A DNA stretch of 64,000 nt from Stenogyne calaminthoides (GCA_037126765.1 JBBCBC010000007.1:40961394-41025393), one strand, 5' to 3'; counted from the first letter of the stretch, positions 35,055 through 46,495 are shown. Translations and numbers: made by a program. Notes: a model not told the origin generated them from the sequence alone.

Positions 35055-36615
35055 TGTAGGTCCTTAACGGGTTAAGTGAGGCGTAAGTCTAGAGGGAGGG
35101 GTGAATAGACTTACGAAAAACTTTTCGTGCGGTCGAGTGTGAGAGCGGAATGCTTTGATCAGAGTCGCGAGTGAATCGGTTTAGTCGATAACCAACTTCT
35201 TGAACGCCCGAGCGGTCGGTTCGGAACTATCGATTAAGCGATGTGTGCGGAAGCTTAAGTTTTACCGTGTGAAAAACCGGTTTGTATAAATCAGATTCCA
35301 AGTTTTATCTTTTAATCGGATGACGAAATATCGGTCCGTCGGATCGAAGCTTGTGTCTTTGTCGATCTTAACTTAGAATGTATCGCTTTAAGATTGTGCG
35401 ATGTGAGAGCGATTAATCAAAGCGATAAGGCACACAAGATTTATAGTGGTTCGGACAAACCAGTCCTACGTCCACTCTTCCCTTTCACAAGGGGCACCAA
35501 CTTAACCGACTTAACCGACTGGACTTAGTTTAGTGTGTTAGTCCAACACAGTACACCAACAGATGTTTTAAGAGTTCTCACTCAACCGATCCCGAAATCA
35601 GTACTAGAAACCCTAGGGGAAATCTTGCTAAAACAACTTATCCTAACTTGGGGTTTGGGTAAGATTGTTGAGGTTCAACTATGAAATCTTTCCTTGCGTT
35701 ACAAAGCGGCCTAAAAGCTAGATGAAAAGATTTCTTGCTAAGAACTTATGGGATGAACACAATATAAAATAAGCTTGTTGTTGTGTTCTTCGTGCGGAAA
35801 TCTGACTATAGTTTGAGCTTCGTGATTATGTTGTTTGTCCAAGCATTTCCGTGTGTCACTCTGAAGTGTGATCCCATATTTATAGACCTTGAGATCAAAG
35901 AGCCGTTGGAGAGCAATTTGAATCTCAGGCTATTTTAGGTAGACTTGCAGGCTTGATGTGACGTGCTTCGGTGAATCGGCATGGGCGTGAATGTGTATTT
36001 TATAAGCCGTTTGAGAGAGCAACATCCGAATCCCGCGATATCGACTCTGTTCATACGTGTTTCTTCCTTATTGGATGGAAGCCTTTGCTTTGCGGTGTTG
36101 TTCCTCCAACTAAGGTTGGTATTCTTCTTGTTTAGATCGCAGACGTATGATAAGATGAAACATCGGCATCTTATGGTATCGATCGATCGAATCTGATCGA
36201 TCGATCTACGATAGAGTCTTCGGGCGCTGTTGACTTAGCTTCAACCGGGCAATGGTGACTCGGCGATGTAGGTCTTCTCGTCGATCTTCTTGAAGTCATC
36301 GATCTTCTAAGATTCGAGGTTTGAGCTTCATGACTTCCGCTGAGTTATCTGACTAGATCAGTTCGATCTGATCTTCCGTTCTGGTTTAACGTTCTGCCCT
36401 GTCGGATATCAGCTTTCTTCTGATTATTCAGATCTGACCTTTACATATTGAGTTCCCCCTCAATATGTGACCTATCTATTACATCGGTTTTTTATATAAT
36501 CATTATCAATTTGGTCTCCTAAGGCAAGAATGTAAACATCGATCACCTAACAGTCCCGATCGGTCCTATTACATGTGTTTTTGGAACTTTCATCAAAACT
36601 ATAAATTTCCCAACA
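35055..36615 (-). mobile_element. 5' LTR of E2
   Basis: The LTR is 1561 bp, from TGTAGGTCC to TTTCCCAACA on the plus strand. It has a minus-strand TATA box at 35877-35884 and a primer site on the left. On the right it meets the AACTT target and the second copy of the segmental repeat. A 9-bp stem with a G-rich loop (C-rich on the sense strand) lies at 35083-35114. Confidence 0.92.
35877..35884 (-). promoter_or_regulatory. TATA box of the E2 5' LTR
   Basis: The minus strand reads TATAAATA in the same context as in the shared LTR. This would be the promoter of the complete element. Confidence 0.6.
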
Positions 36616-36620
36616 AACTT
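36616..36620. other. Target-site duplication AACTT of element E (right side)
   Basis: AACTT directly follows the LTR end. The uninterrupted target (ATTTAACTTAGCTAAC) is at 8599-8614. Comparing the two gives the exact pre-insertion sequence. Confidence 0.85.
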
Positions 36621-36856
36621 AGCTAACATGTAATGTAAATATCATATATGAAAATGTTGCACTTGAAATTGGAAGATGATTAAATGTTGTATTTGGAGGG
36701 TATATTTAATTATTTTAATTACATATATTTATATGGAACGATTTATAAACATAGTTGCACTATCATTTGGTAGTCAATTTTATTTTGACGATAAAGGTTG
36801 TCGTCATAGAATTTTATTATTTATTTGTTCATATAATATTTCTTTCATTTGGTAGA

Positions 36857-37830
36857 CACTACAGGAAATTTGCGAAATCGCGACGAAAAAATTTGTCACT
36901 GAAACATCATTTTTCGTCACAATTGATAATTCGTGACGAATTTTTTTGTGGCATAGATCGTCATTTAATGTGCATGGTATTATGAAAAATGTGACACTAT
37001 ATTAATTCGTCATTAAAGGGCATCATTTGGTGACGAAAAAGGTCATTGTCACTATATGTTGCCATCTATTGTGACGCATAAATTGTCACATTAGACATCA
37101 AAAATTCGTTACTTAATATGACGTTTCGTCACTAAAGTTCAATTTTACTTAACGATATAAATAATTGTCACAAAAAAATTTACTTTAGTGACGTTAATTT
37201 TGTCACAATTAGCTTGGTTATTTAAATCACATTTTCTATATTAAATCAAAAAAGGATTGTTGTTCGGTGACGAAATGTTGATCGTCGTTATATGTTTACA
37301 TATATAATGACGATAAAATTTGTCACTAATTAGTATAATTTAGTGATAAAATTTGTATTGTCACAAAATGATGTGGAAATTGTGACAAATTATTTTTGTC
37401 ACTATAATATATTATTTAGTGACGAAAATAATAATAATCACTAAAAGTTCAGATTTGGTGACAATATATTATTCGTCATATTTTACATTTTTCGCCATGA
37501 AAGAATTACAAAAAAATGACGAAAAAATAATCGTGGTTATATATATAGATATAATGACAACTAAATTTCATCAAAAAAATTAAACTTTAGTGACAAAATG
37601 TTCATCGTCGTTAAAAGATGTGAAAATGGTGACAAAATATTTTTGTCATAATAAAATATTATTCAATGACGATGATGATAATCGTCACTAAAGAAATTGA
37701 TATAGTAACAACATATATCGCCATGATTAGTTAACATACCGTGACTATTATTTCATCATAAAAATGATACATATTGTGACGCATTTATTTCATCGCGAAA
37801 TAATTATTTTTATTGTCAATTTATTTATTT
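36857..37830. repeat. CACTA subterminal repeat zone, left (copy 2)
   Basis: Dense GTGACGA/TCGTCAC motifs in both orientations, as in copy 1. At 37220-37250, TCGTCA in copy 1 is AAATCA in copy 2 twice, probably a sequencing error at CG sites. Confidence 0.85.
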
Positions 37831-38529
37831 TTTATATATATTAAAGTAAGAATAATACTAGATATATTAATTTCAATTACTAAATAAAAAAATTACAACA
37901 AAAAAAACCGAACTAATTAAAGATAAAAAAACTAATTTGCATTAACAAAAAAACTCCTTCAAGCAAATAGAAATCAATCAAAATATTTATAATCAATATT
38001 ACATTAAACAATAAACTAAAAAAACGAGAGTCTTGGTATATTTCTAAAACTAATTTCCATGCTATTATTCCTCTTTTTGCACTTCAAACGACGATGATGA
38101 AATCTTCTCCTCTGTAGATATCACCTATAAAAAAAAAAAAATTTAATACATGGATTTTCTAATTTAGTTAGCAAGTCATACATCTCACAAGGTCATAATA
38201 AGCACCAATCTACTAACTCCTTTTTGACTATGTTACTCAATTACACCACTTTTCTAGAAACAAATCTTGCTTCCAAGAACTAAATTTAAATCCAAACAAG
38301 TATTTTAGGGACATGGTAATTTTTTATAAGAAGACAAATGAAAGTGTATACAATTAATATACATATAAAAAAATAAGCTAACCTTAATTATATGTTTAAC
38401 CCTTTACAACTCGAAACAACCAATAGTTTGTTGATAGTTGTACTTTGCTCGAAGAGTTTTGCGCGAGAGATTTGCATTTTGCTCGAGAGAGTTTTGCGCA
38501 TGTGGGTTTTCAATTTACTCAGAGCGGTT

Positions 38530-40423
38530 CGTCTTTCAAACTAGTTACCCGAGTTTGTAGTTCTTGCACTTGAAATTTGTAGAGTGTTGCAACTCTTTTC
38601 TTTTTTTTCTTTTTAGTTCATCTTCGTATTGAGTAGAAGAATGGTACAATGAACTACGTCTACTTGGAGGCTTTGGACCATAACCAAGACCTTTGGTATA
38701 TCCAATCCCATGGCCCAACACCTCCAAGACTATCTCACCTTCAGTCTTCTCCTTTCCGAGCTCAAAATATTCCTCTTGCTTACGTTTCATCATTTTCTGG
38801 TAATTAAGCATAAAAAAGTAAATTAAATAATAGTCAATCATCCTCGAACAAACAAGAATTACCAATTTAAACATAAACTTCAATCTAAGACACATAAATG
38901 CAAGCATCAACCATAAATTTTTTATCCTCTATCTGAATTTGTTTAAGAAACAAAAATTCAGAGATTATCATGCTTGACCATCCACAACAATCAGAAAAGG
39001 ATCTAATGCAACTGAATTAATTGTATAGAACCTGCTACGTACTGAATTAGAAAAGAATTAAATTAACCTCAATAAATAAAACAACCAAATATCATAAATG
39101 TCTACACGGCTTACCCAATTTTATTTTGTCTGGACGGATGTCCACCCATCTTTCTCTATAATGTGCGTGCGCTCATACAAGTAAATCCGACCGCACAATT
39201 CTCTATTGATGAGTCTACAAAAAATTATAAAAATCAGCTACTTCATTTTTTCACCATATATACCCTAGATTGAAAAGACATCAAAGTACATCAATGTGAA
39301 CTGCTATTATCGAAGTTATTATATATTCAGTGCAAAAGCAGATATACGTTCTCTTACCATGGCTGGTCTGCCAAATCAGGTTTTCATATTAAATATAAAC
39401 ATCTCGTAAAGTCTAAATTTATGTTGCTAAGTTGTATTAAAATTTCTCATCAATTGCCAAATTTTATACTATAAGTTGTATTAGAACTTCTCATCAGTTG
39501 CCAATTCAAGACTTCAAGACTTGTTTCCTCTGTTTATTTGCTACCTAATACAAGTGGGGAATATAACATGGTTCTTTTGTATATATGCAGCATTATACAT
39601 ACCAGTCAAGCATATTCGAGGCATAGTAGACCGGTATAAATGAACAAAAGCGAATAATCTGACTTTACTGATTGTATGTTAACCTACTGATTATATATTA
39701 TTTCTTCTTAAGTTGTCTCATTACTTGTCTCTACTGGATACTAGTAAATGCTCAGGTTGTGTATCACTATCCTAAGAAAGTAATAATTTATAATTGAGTA
39801 AATAACAAAAACTGATATATATATATATATATATACTCATTTTTGTAAAATGTCTTGGGTAGTAAAAGGATGCAGTGATATAATCTCATTTTTGTGATAG
39901 GTGTGTAGATGCAGCATGCTAGTGCAAGGAATACAGAAATTGAAAAGACATACTACTTTGAAAGTCTCACAATTTCATTTATGACATATATACTCACAAG
40001 TTCATACGATCGGACTGAAAAAGGCATTCTTCCATTGGTATGTTTGCATTGTAATTTCGGCCTGTTGCTTCGATTTATCTCACTTGAACGCTGCAAGAGC
40101 ATTATAATAGAACATTACAAATCAGAATTTTGGCATTAAAATAGTATCAGCCATTAAAACTGTAACATCATAATTATGTGGATTAAAATTAGCAAAATTA
40201 ACATTACCTTAGAATTTAGCTGATGCAAAATAATTGCATAGTTTTTCCCAATTATCTTGGTGGGACCGAATTAAAGGTTTGTTATTCTTAGCCTCTTGTA
40301 GATCTGGATAATGAAGAAAATGCTTATGCAATTTATAACGCTTTTGTCTAGTAGTGTTATTCATCCAATCGACCATGCTCTGTTTCATGCCAGCATCATC
40401 GATATTTAAAAATCCATGTGCAT
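38530..40423 (-). pseudogene. CACTA TnpA-like gene, copy 2
   Basis: Same exons as copy 1: about 40423-40211, 39214-39115 and from 38796 leftwards. The last exon keeps VLGHGIGYTKGLGYGPKP but loses the frame near 38575, where copy 1 has GAGCTGTAG and this copy GAAATTTGTAG. That is one more change at CTG, so the frameshift may not be real. The start of the gene should be further right; no Met exon could be fixed with confidence. Confidence 0.6.
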
Positions 40424-41093
40424 CTACAACTCACATAGAACATGCACATTAGATTACAGGAAGGTAAAGTAATATATTGAACATATTATTTTTATAACCC
40501 ATACATGCGGATGATCGAACCCCAAGCTTCAATCCATTGTCTTCATCTACCTCCTTCCATCTTGTTAGTACAGGGAGAACTTGTGTTACTATTCCAATGC
40601 TACTTGCCAACTTTACAGTGGAAAAGTTTACTGAAAAAAGTGAATGTCTATCAACCCGGTAAAGATAGGTGGATAACCACTCTTCACACAGCACAAAATC
40701 CAGCACACCCATAAAACAAACTCGTGCATCAAAAAATAAATCAAGTTGTAAACCAACAAGAGGAAAAACATTTGTAAAAAGGCAAGCTTTCCCAACTTTA
40801 AATGTAAAGAAGAGAGAGTTCCCTTCAAATAAAAATTTAAAGAAGAGAGAGTGCCTTTCACAAAGTACAGAAAAATGAAAGTGAAAAACCCACAAAATCA
40901 AAAGTAAACACCCAACTAACTTGTATTAATAGTATAAATCAACCTAAGACACCAAAGTAAAGAAAGCCTTAAATACTTCACCCATTATATGCAATAATCT
41001 AAAAAGAGCAGTGGTTTAGCTCATCAAAATTTCAGGCAACTGGTGTTTTTAATATCATGTGCAGCAACTGACGTCTAACATTATTGGCGTAGG

Positions 41094-41996
41094 CAAGGTA
41101 GTCAAAAGCGCTCGCCTTAGCGCTTAAGCGGCCAAGGCGGAGCGTGAGAACATGAAACCGCTTTGTTCCTTCTAAGCGGAGCGGTTTGTTGTAAAGTTCA
41201 GGTTTTTCAAGCTTTTTTCCCCTTTTTTCTGATATTTGGGGCGGTTTGTTGTGGAGCGCAGGTTTTTCACACTTTTTTTCTCCTGTTTTCTGATATTTTA
41301 AGCGTGATTAATGAAATAACTGTGTGGGCTGCAGTTTTTTTTTTTAAAATTCTAGGGTTAGCCTACTAAAAGCCCTTTAATGATAGAAAACCCATAGCTT
41401 ATAATATATAAATAATAAGTCGTTACCTTAAAAAGCCCAAGTACATAAGATAAGAAATAATAAGATTAGCATGAGATTTCTCTCAGATAAAAGAGCCAAA
41501 AGCAGGGTTTTTGTGTTCCAGAAGAAAAACGCTTGAAAAGGCAAGGTTTTCATCCTGCGATAAATAGAAACATCTCAAGTTTTTTTGTTTGAAGATGGTG
41601 GTTCACTAATTCACCTTCTGTTAGGATTAGGAACTTGGTAAGGGGTTAACTAATTCACTCTTTTGCTTGGATTATGAACTTGAAAATGGTGATGTTCACT
41701 AATTTACTTTCTGGTTTATGGTTTGAATTAGGAACTTAATATTGTGCTTCAGATTTTGAATTATGAAGTATAATAATGTTAGACTTTCATGTTACTCACT
41801 TTGTCCCATGTGTTTTTTACTATATGATTACTAAATGTTGTGATTGGTGCATATGATATTATCTGATTTAATATGGATTATGTGTTTGGAATGTTGCGCT
41901 TAACTTCGGTGAAGATCACTTTATTTATGCGCTTTGCGCATAAAGCGTTAGGGGGTCTTTGCGCTTTGAGTGCGCTTTTCGCTTTTGACTACCTTG
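41094..41996. mobile_element. Non-autonomous hAT-type element, 903 bp
   Basis: The ends are CAAGGTAGTCAAAAGCGC and, in reverse complement, CAAGGTAGTCAAAAGCG. Both sides are flanked by the perfect 8-bp duplication GGCGTAGG (41086-41093 and 41997-42004). An 8-bp duplication with CAAGG-type ends fits hAT. The ends are rich in GCGCTTAAGCG-like palindromes. No transposase is encoded; the 68-codon plus frame at 41163-41369 is low-complexity. The breakpoint of copy 1 lies within this element. Confidence 0.85.
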
Positions 41997-42267
41997 GGCG
42001 TAGGTCATATTTCTAATCTAGCTAATCACATTCACACGAATGGTTTAATCTTTGACAAGTTAGAGTGCAAGGAACACACTTTTAAAGTCAATTATGCAGC
42101 ATTAGTCATGAACTTGCATATAAATATATTATTATATACAAATTTGGGGAATATGATTATAGGAAAAAAGTTTGAAGGAAACTAGCATAAAATATTTGAA
42201 GCAGATTATCATTGTCAATCAACAACTAAGAAAAAAAGTAGAGCAACTATTAAGAAAGGTTATTATA

Positions 42268-43090
42268 TAGTTTCCACCGTAAAAATAATCCTCAGCAGAT
42301 CCAAAGAACAAAAAACAAAAATTCAATTACAGACAGATTAACTACCGCAGCCATATAACAAATCTTAAATGAATGCTTGCACTGAGATAAATTCAAGATT
42401 AGGATAACCATATTAGCAATGCAAGCAAAAGCTAAATAACCCACTAATCTTAAATTAGCAAAACAAATATCATGTGTAAAAGCCTAAAGTGACACACATA
42501 AATTTTACTTTGGACTTGGGTATTTTATTCAAACATATCACTTAAAAATTCAAAACTCTATATACTTCAATTAATTCTATACTTCACAAGAACCTTTTGA
42601 GCATGTAAGTGACATATAGTCATGTTGTAGCATTTAAATAAACAACATAGTTTAGGTAAAACTTTCAAATGCAAGCTTTACAAATTCAAGAGATAGCTTA
42701 TAAATTCTAATAAAAATATTTTGAATATATTTCCAAGTAATATAGATTGGTGACTTGAAAGTATTAACTTATAAAACTCCTAGTTCCATTAATTGCGTAG
42801 TGTATAGATAAATCGGTAGATGCAAACCTATATTTCATATGACCAAAGTATTTTTGCATATCATTTGCAGTTTCCACTGTAAAATTAAACTTCAGCAAAT
42901 CCAAAGAACCATAAACATAAATTCAACTACAGATAGAAACTACTGCAGCCATATAACAAATCTTAAATGAATGCTTGCACTGAGATATATTAGTATAACC
43001 ATATTACCAGAGCAAGCAAAAGCTAAAGAACCCACTAATCTTAAATAAGCAAAATAAATATTTTGTGTAAAAGCCTAAAGTGGCAGCAAA
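42268..43090. repeat. Pair of direct repeats of about 220 bp in the CACTA
   Basis: About 42268-42500 and 42868-43090 share AGTTTCCACYGTAAAA, the segment GCAGCCATATAACAAATC, and ACCCACTAATCTTAAAT, with small indels. They lie 600 bp apart in the same orientation, suggesting an internal duplication older than the segmental repeat. Confidence 0.8.
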
Positions 43091-43944
43091 AGACTGACAT
43101 AGACATTGTAAAAGAAGATGTTGATTAAAGAACTACCTTCGACCAGTGTGTTGCAGATCTAACCATGCAATGAAAGGAGTTTTACTAGTCTAAGGGTTGC
43201 ATTTTGTCATTCAATTGAAGAACGACTAAAAAAAGAACAGTGGAAATAATACAATCCTTAAATATAAAAAATATGAAAAAATATTGTAAATAATACAACA
43301 ATAAAAAACCACATATCTATACACAAGTAACATAACGATTAGCAACTGAAGAACCACATATCTGTGAACACAAGAAGGGGAAGAGTTACCAGAATCCTGG
43401 TTGATGAGAAGAGAAAGGAAACAATTGAAGAGAAGGGTGGTTGATTCACGATTTTAAAAAAGAAGGGTTTGAGAGGTTTTTGGCTTTGATTGAGTATATA
43501 AACAAAATGAACTTGTAAATAAACATGGGTACGTGAACGTCTCTAAATAAGAAGGAAATACCCCTAATTAAGTTTGGAAAATGATCTGATTAGGATTTTC
43601 CCACTAATTCACGTTCTGAAATCTCATTTGAAAAAATTAAAGACCCGCTAGTTGCCCTTTTTGGCTCCAAACCCAATTCGTTGATAATTAATGGATGGGC
43701 TTGATGCCTTAAACTGCTTCCGACATAATCGATTCCAAAAATTTCAAAATTACAGGCAAAACATTAAAATTGAATATCCACATTCTTATAATAAATCTAT
43801 GTATACAACAACTAGTAATTATATCCTTCTATATATGAATGAATACCTAATTTATGGAGATACTCCACCACCAAAACCAATTACACCATAAAATCAGAAA
43901 TCAGATTCAATTAAGAGAGGAATAGACAAAGCACTAATTCGTAA

Positions 43945-44190
43945 TTACCTTGATTTCATTTCGTCGTGCCTGAGGAACGTGTGATTTAGGGATTGCAAGA
44001 AATTCCCTTTTTTCCGTTTGAGCCAGAAAAATGACGCCCTCAGCCATCCCCTTGATTCATTTCGCCGTGCTTGATGAAGTTGTGATTTAGGGATTGCAAG
44101 CAATTCCCCTTTCTCCTTTTGAACCAGAAAAACGACGCCCTCAGCCATCCCCTTGATTTCATTTCTCCGCGCCTGATGAACGTGTGAATT
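43945..44190 (-). repeat. 113-bp tandem repeat with coding-like frame
   Basis: Two full units (about 43948-44060 and 44049-44163 in register, each containing GACGCCCTCAGCCATCCCC) and part of a third (about 44150-44195). On the minus strand each unit begins with a similar peptide (MAEGVVFLVQKEKGELLAI in one), in different frames. It may be a duplicated first exon of the CACTA gene. Confidence 0.6.
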
Positions 44191-44404
44191 GGGAATTGAG
44201 GATTTCTGAAATTGAAAGATCGTGTGTCAATTGGGGATGAATTAGGATTTGTTGGGAGATGAATTTAATAAAGATATATGATTTTGATTAGATCCCAAAA
44301 CCCCTGAGTATGACATGTTCAGGATAATCTTGATAGTTGAGTCAGGATTCAGTTTTATAGTATTCAGGATGATATCTCGCAAAATGTATAGTCGCAGATA
44401 TATA

Positions 44405-44770
44405 GATTAGGTTAGGATCTCAAGATTCCAAGACTCAAGATGTTTCTCAAGAAATCGGTTTTTCGATGAAACCAAGTTTCAAGACTCAAGATGAAATCAA
44501 GTTTCGAAAACTCGATGAAATCGAAGTTTCAAGACTCAAGCAGAAATCGAGATATCAAGACTCAAGATGAAACCGAGGAACCAAGACTCAAAGATGAATA
44601 CTCGAGATATCACCAAGATATCTCAGAAGACTCATAAGATTCTGAAGACTCAGAAGACGCTAAAGACTCGTAAGACTCGTAAGACTCAAGACACAAGATG
44701 TAAGACCAAGAATCAAGATCAAGAATATCGAAGGCACAAGAATATCAAGACTCAAGAAATGTATCAATGC
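44405..44770. repeat. AAGACTCAAGA-type minisatellite in U3
   Basis: Irregular repeats of the core AAGACTCAAGATGAAATC and shorter AAGACTCGTAAGACTC units. Counterparts are at about 57135-57495 (3' LTR) and 60860-61165 (solo LTR), with different unit numbers and order. They lie 470-830 bp upstream of the TATA box. Confidence 0.85.
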
Positions 44771-45237
44771 TCAAGATAAACATGAATGTTCCGAGGCAAT
44801 CAACATATCTATCCTCAAGGATGCAATACCGGTAAGATCGCGATTCCTTAGAAAAATTGATATTTGCCAAGACATTCAAATGCAGACAAAAGGAACTAAG
44901 TCAGAGTGTTGTTAAGGTTATATCAACTCAGAGAATGTAACCAAAAGAGCCGTTGAAGGTGTCTACCTTTAACTGGAGACAAAAGTCAAAAAGAGGAGAC
45001 ATCATTGTACCATCTCGACCTTGACGGTGGATGATGTCATTGAAAAAAAGATGTCAAGTACAAAAGTTCCAGATCGCAAAAAGTGAAGACCGGCTTTCGT
45101 GAAAGGTTATTGCCTAAAAACGTGTTAGAGAGTTTCAAACCCTAAATATAGTGCGTTCCTCACACACCATAAGAGGAAACTCACGAAGTTATCTCCTCCA
45201 ACGGATAGTTTTTCAAAGAGTGACCTTGGTGTATGCC

Positions 45238-45245
45238 TATAAATA
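45238..45245 (+). promoter_or_regulatory. TATA box of copia-3 5' LTR
   Basis: TATAAATA within GCCTATAAATACTTGTGACC. Conserved in the 3' LTR (57975-57982) and the solo LTR (61610-61617). Confidence 0.65.
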
Positions 45246-45540
45246 CTTGTGACCCTCTACATTGTAAGGTTACGAAATTTGTAAGCAACTCAAGAGCTCA
45301 AACTTATTATCAAAGTTAAAGCACTTTCGAAAAACTTAGAATTTCCCAAGTGCTTTTAAATCGAAGAGAGCTCATTCCACTAAGCCTAGCTTGATAAGAT
45401 ATATCCGAAGCATAGTCGAGATATCGTAGCCTTTGCATTGTTCTTTATTGTAAAGGATATCTCATCCTAGTTGGAAACCAACCAAGAAACCCCAAACCCT
45501 TTAGAAGGTAGTTTGAGTGTGATTGTTGGTGAGAAGAGTC

Positions 45541-45775
45541 GTAAAGAGTTAGTAAACTATGCGGAGTAGTCAGAAAGCTCTAGAGGTGAAGTTAGTAAGC
45601 TACAGAGGTAGTCTGAAAGCTTGTTTGTGTTTGAGTAAGTAAACTACGGAGGTAGTCAGAAAGCTCAAGGTCGGGTTGAGTAAGTAAACTACGTGGAGTA
45701 GTCAGAAAGCTCAGGGCCGAGTTGAGTAAGTAAACTACGCGAGGTAGTCAGAAAGCTCAGGAAGTGATTAGTGAA
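45541..45775. repeat. Tandem repeat downstream of the TATA box (R region)
   Basis: Five units of about 40-50 bp with the core GTAAGTAAACTACG, then GGTAGTCAGAAAGCTC. Counterparts at 58277-58500 and 61905-62100; the solo LTR units carry GTGAGTCAGCCAGAAA instead. Confidence 0.85.
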
Positions 45776-46364
45776 TTTCTCTAAAGAGATCAGAGAGAGT
45801 GGCGTAGGAGCTTGAGTCTCTGAACCACTATAAACTGTTGTGTTGTTTTTTTTCTTTTTTCTGCGGCTTAACCGCTGCATTGACTTAAATCAAAGTATAT
45901 TTTCACCGACATTTCATTTGGAATCAATCCAATGGAAGTTGCATATAATTGAATCACAAACCTAATCACTATTCCATTAAAGGAAGGTTTTCAAAGAAAG
46001 CTTAAAACGAGTATAAACTAAAAGGGCCAACCATTCCGCATCATCCGAGTAGCTAGAAACGGATAGTTATCAAACCGAACTTACTCTTACGAGGGTTCAT
46101 GAAGTTAGTTATCGATCCAAGCAACTCGGGATCTCTCAAAACTTCGGGACTCGGTTGGGATTATCCGAGGTTTTACGAAAGCGGCTTCGAGTTCACTGTC
46201 TCGATGAGACTTTGACTCGAGTGATTTGTGCTTCTCGGGACCAAATCTTCGTGACAACCCCGACCCAAGTTGACCTCGATAAAAAGAAAAGTTTTAAAAA
46301 CACCGAACACGTGTATTCCCCCCATACACTTGTAAGACTCGTTTTACTTGCCGGGACCAACAAG

Positions 46365-46377
46365 TGGTATCGAGAGC
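46365..46377 (+). other. copia-3 primer-binding site
   Basis: TGGTATCGAGAGC, two bases after the LTR end. The canonical site is TGGTATCAGAGC; CAG has become CGAG. Confidence 0.85.
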
Positions 46378-46495
46378 AAAGGTTCAACTTGACCACTGGC
46401 TTTGTTGACCAAAGTTTTATTTGCTAAAAAATACTTGTGGTCTATCTCGAATCGATCTTATTTGTTTGAATTCTTAAAAAAGACTCGGATAAAAA

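Larger units (their letters stand above)
22081..36615 (-). mobile_element. Full-length SIRE-like copia element E2 (14.5 kb)
   Basis: From right to left: 5' LTR, tRNA-Met primer site, gag, pol, a 2.2-kb spacer, a 3-kb accessory coding region, polypurine tract and 3' LTR. Total length and the region downstream of pol fit the SIRE/Maximus lineage. The right flank AACTT (36616-36620) is the insertion target. At the left the shared LTR runs directly into E1, so no target duplication exists there. Confidence 0.88.
36616..41835. repeat. Segmental repeat, copy 2 (next to element E)
   Basis: Matches 8603-13864 over its full length. Unlike copy 1, it continues to the right through the rest of the hAT element, the CACTA and the chromovirus LTR. 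It therefore belongs to the intact locus. It has fewer losses at CAG/CTG than copy 1 near 41035-41340 but more near 38460-38590. Confidence 0.9.
41997..44249 (-). other. CACTA interior, no recognised domain
   Basis: About 2.25 kb between hAT and copia-3. It contains two pairs of direct repeats (listed separately) and short AT-rich frames only. By position it should hold the upstream part of the CACTA gene(s), but I recognise no Tnp2 motif. Confidence 0.55.
44250..46362 (+). mobile_element. 5' LTR of copia-3
   Basis: It begins TGTTGGGAGATG and ends GGGACCAACA, 2113 bp. U3 has a GAAGACTCAAGA-type minisatellite (about 44405-44770). The TATA box is at 45238-45245. R has a 35-50-bp repeat (45541-45775) and U5 an inverted repeat with C-rich loop (46307-46333). 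Compared with the 3' LTR, differences cluster at CAG/CTG, for instance GTCAGAAAGC here and GTCGAAAAGC there. Confidence 0.92.

Noticed and set aside
13865..36615. RIP-like or deamination hypermutation as cause of the copy differences
   Set aside because: Deamination gives C-to-T and G-to-A; the observed CAG/CTG to CG, CGG, CCG or AAAT includes A-to-G, T-to-C and indels.
44405..44770. Host coding sequence in the AAGACTCAAG repeats (70-codon frame at 44567)
   Set aside because: Translation of a minisatellite; the same repeat in the other LTRs is in other frames.
46209..46400. tRNA gene near the LTR end
   Set aside because: The TGGTATC motif is the primer-binding site complementary to a tRNA 3' end; no cloverleaf can be formed.
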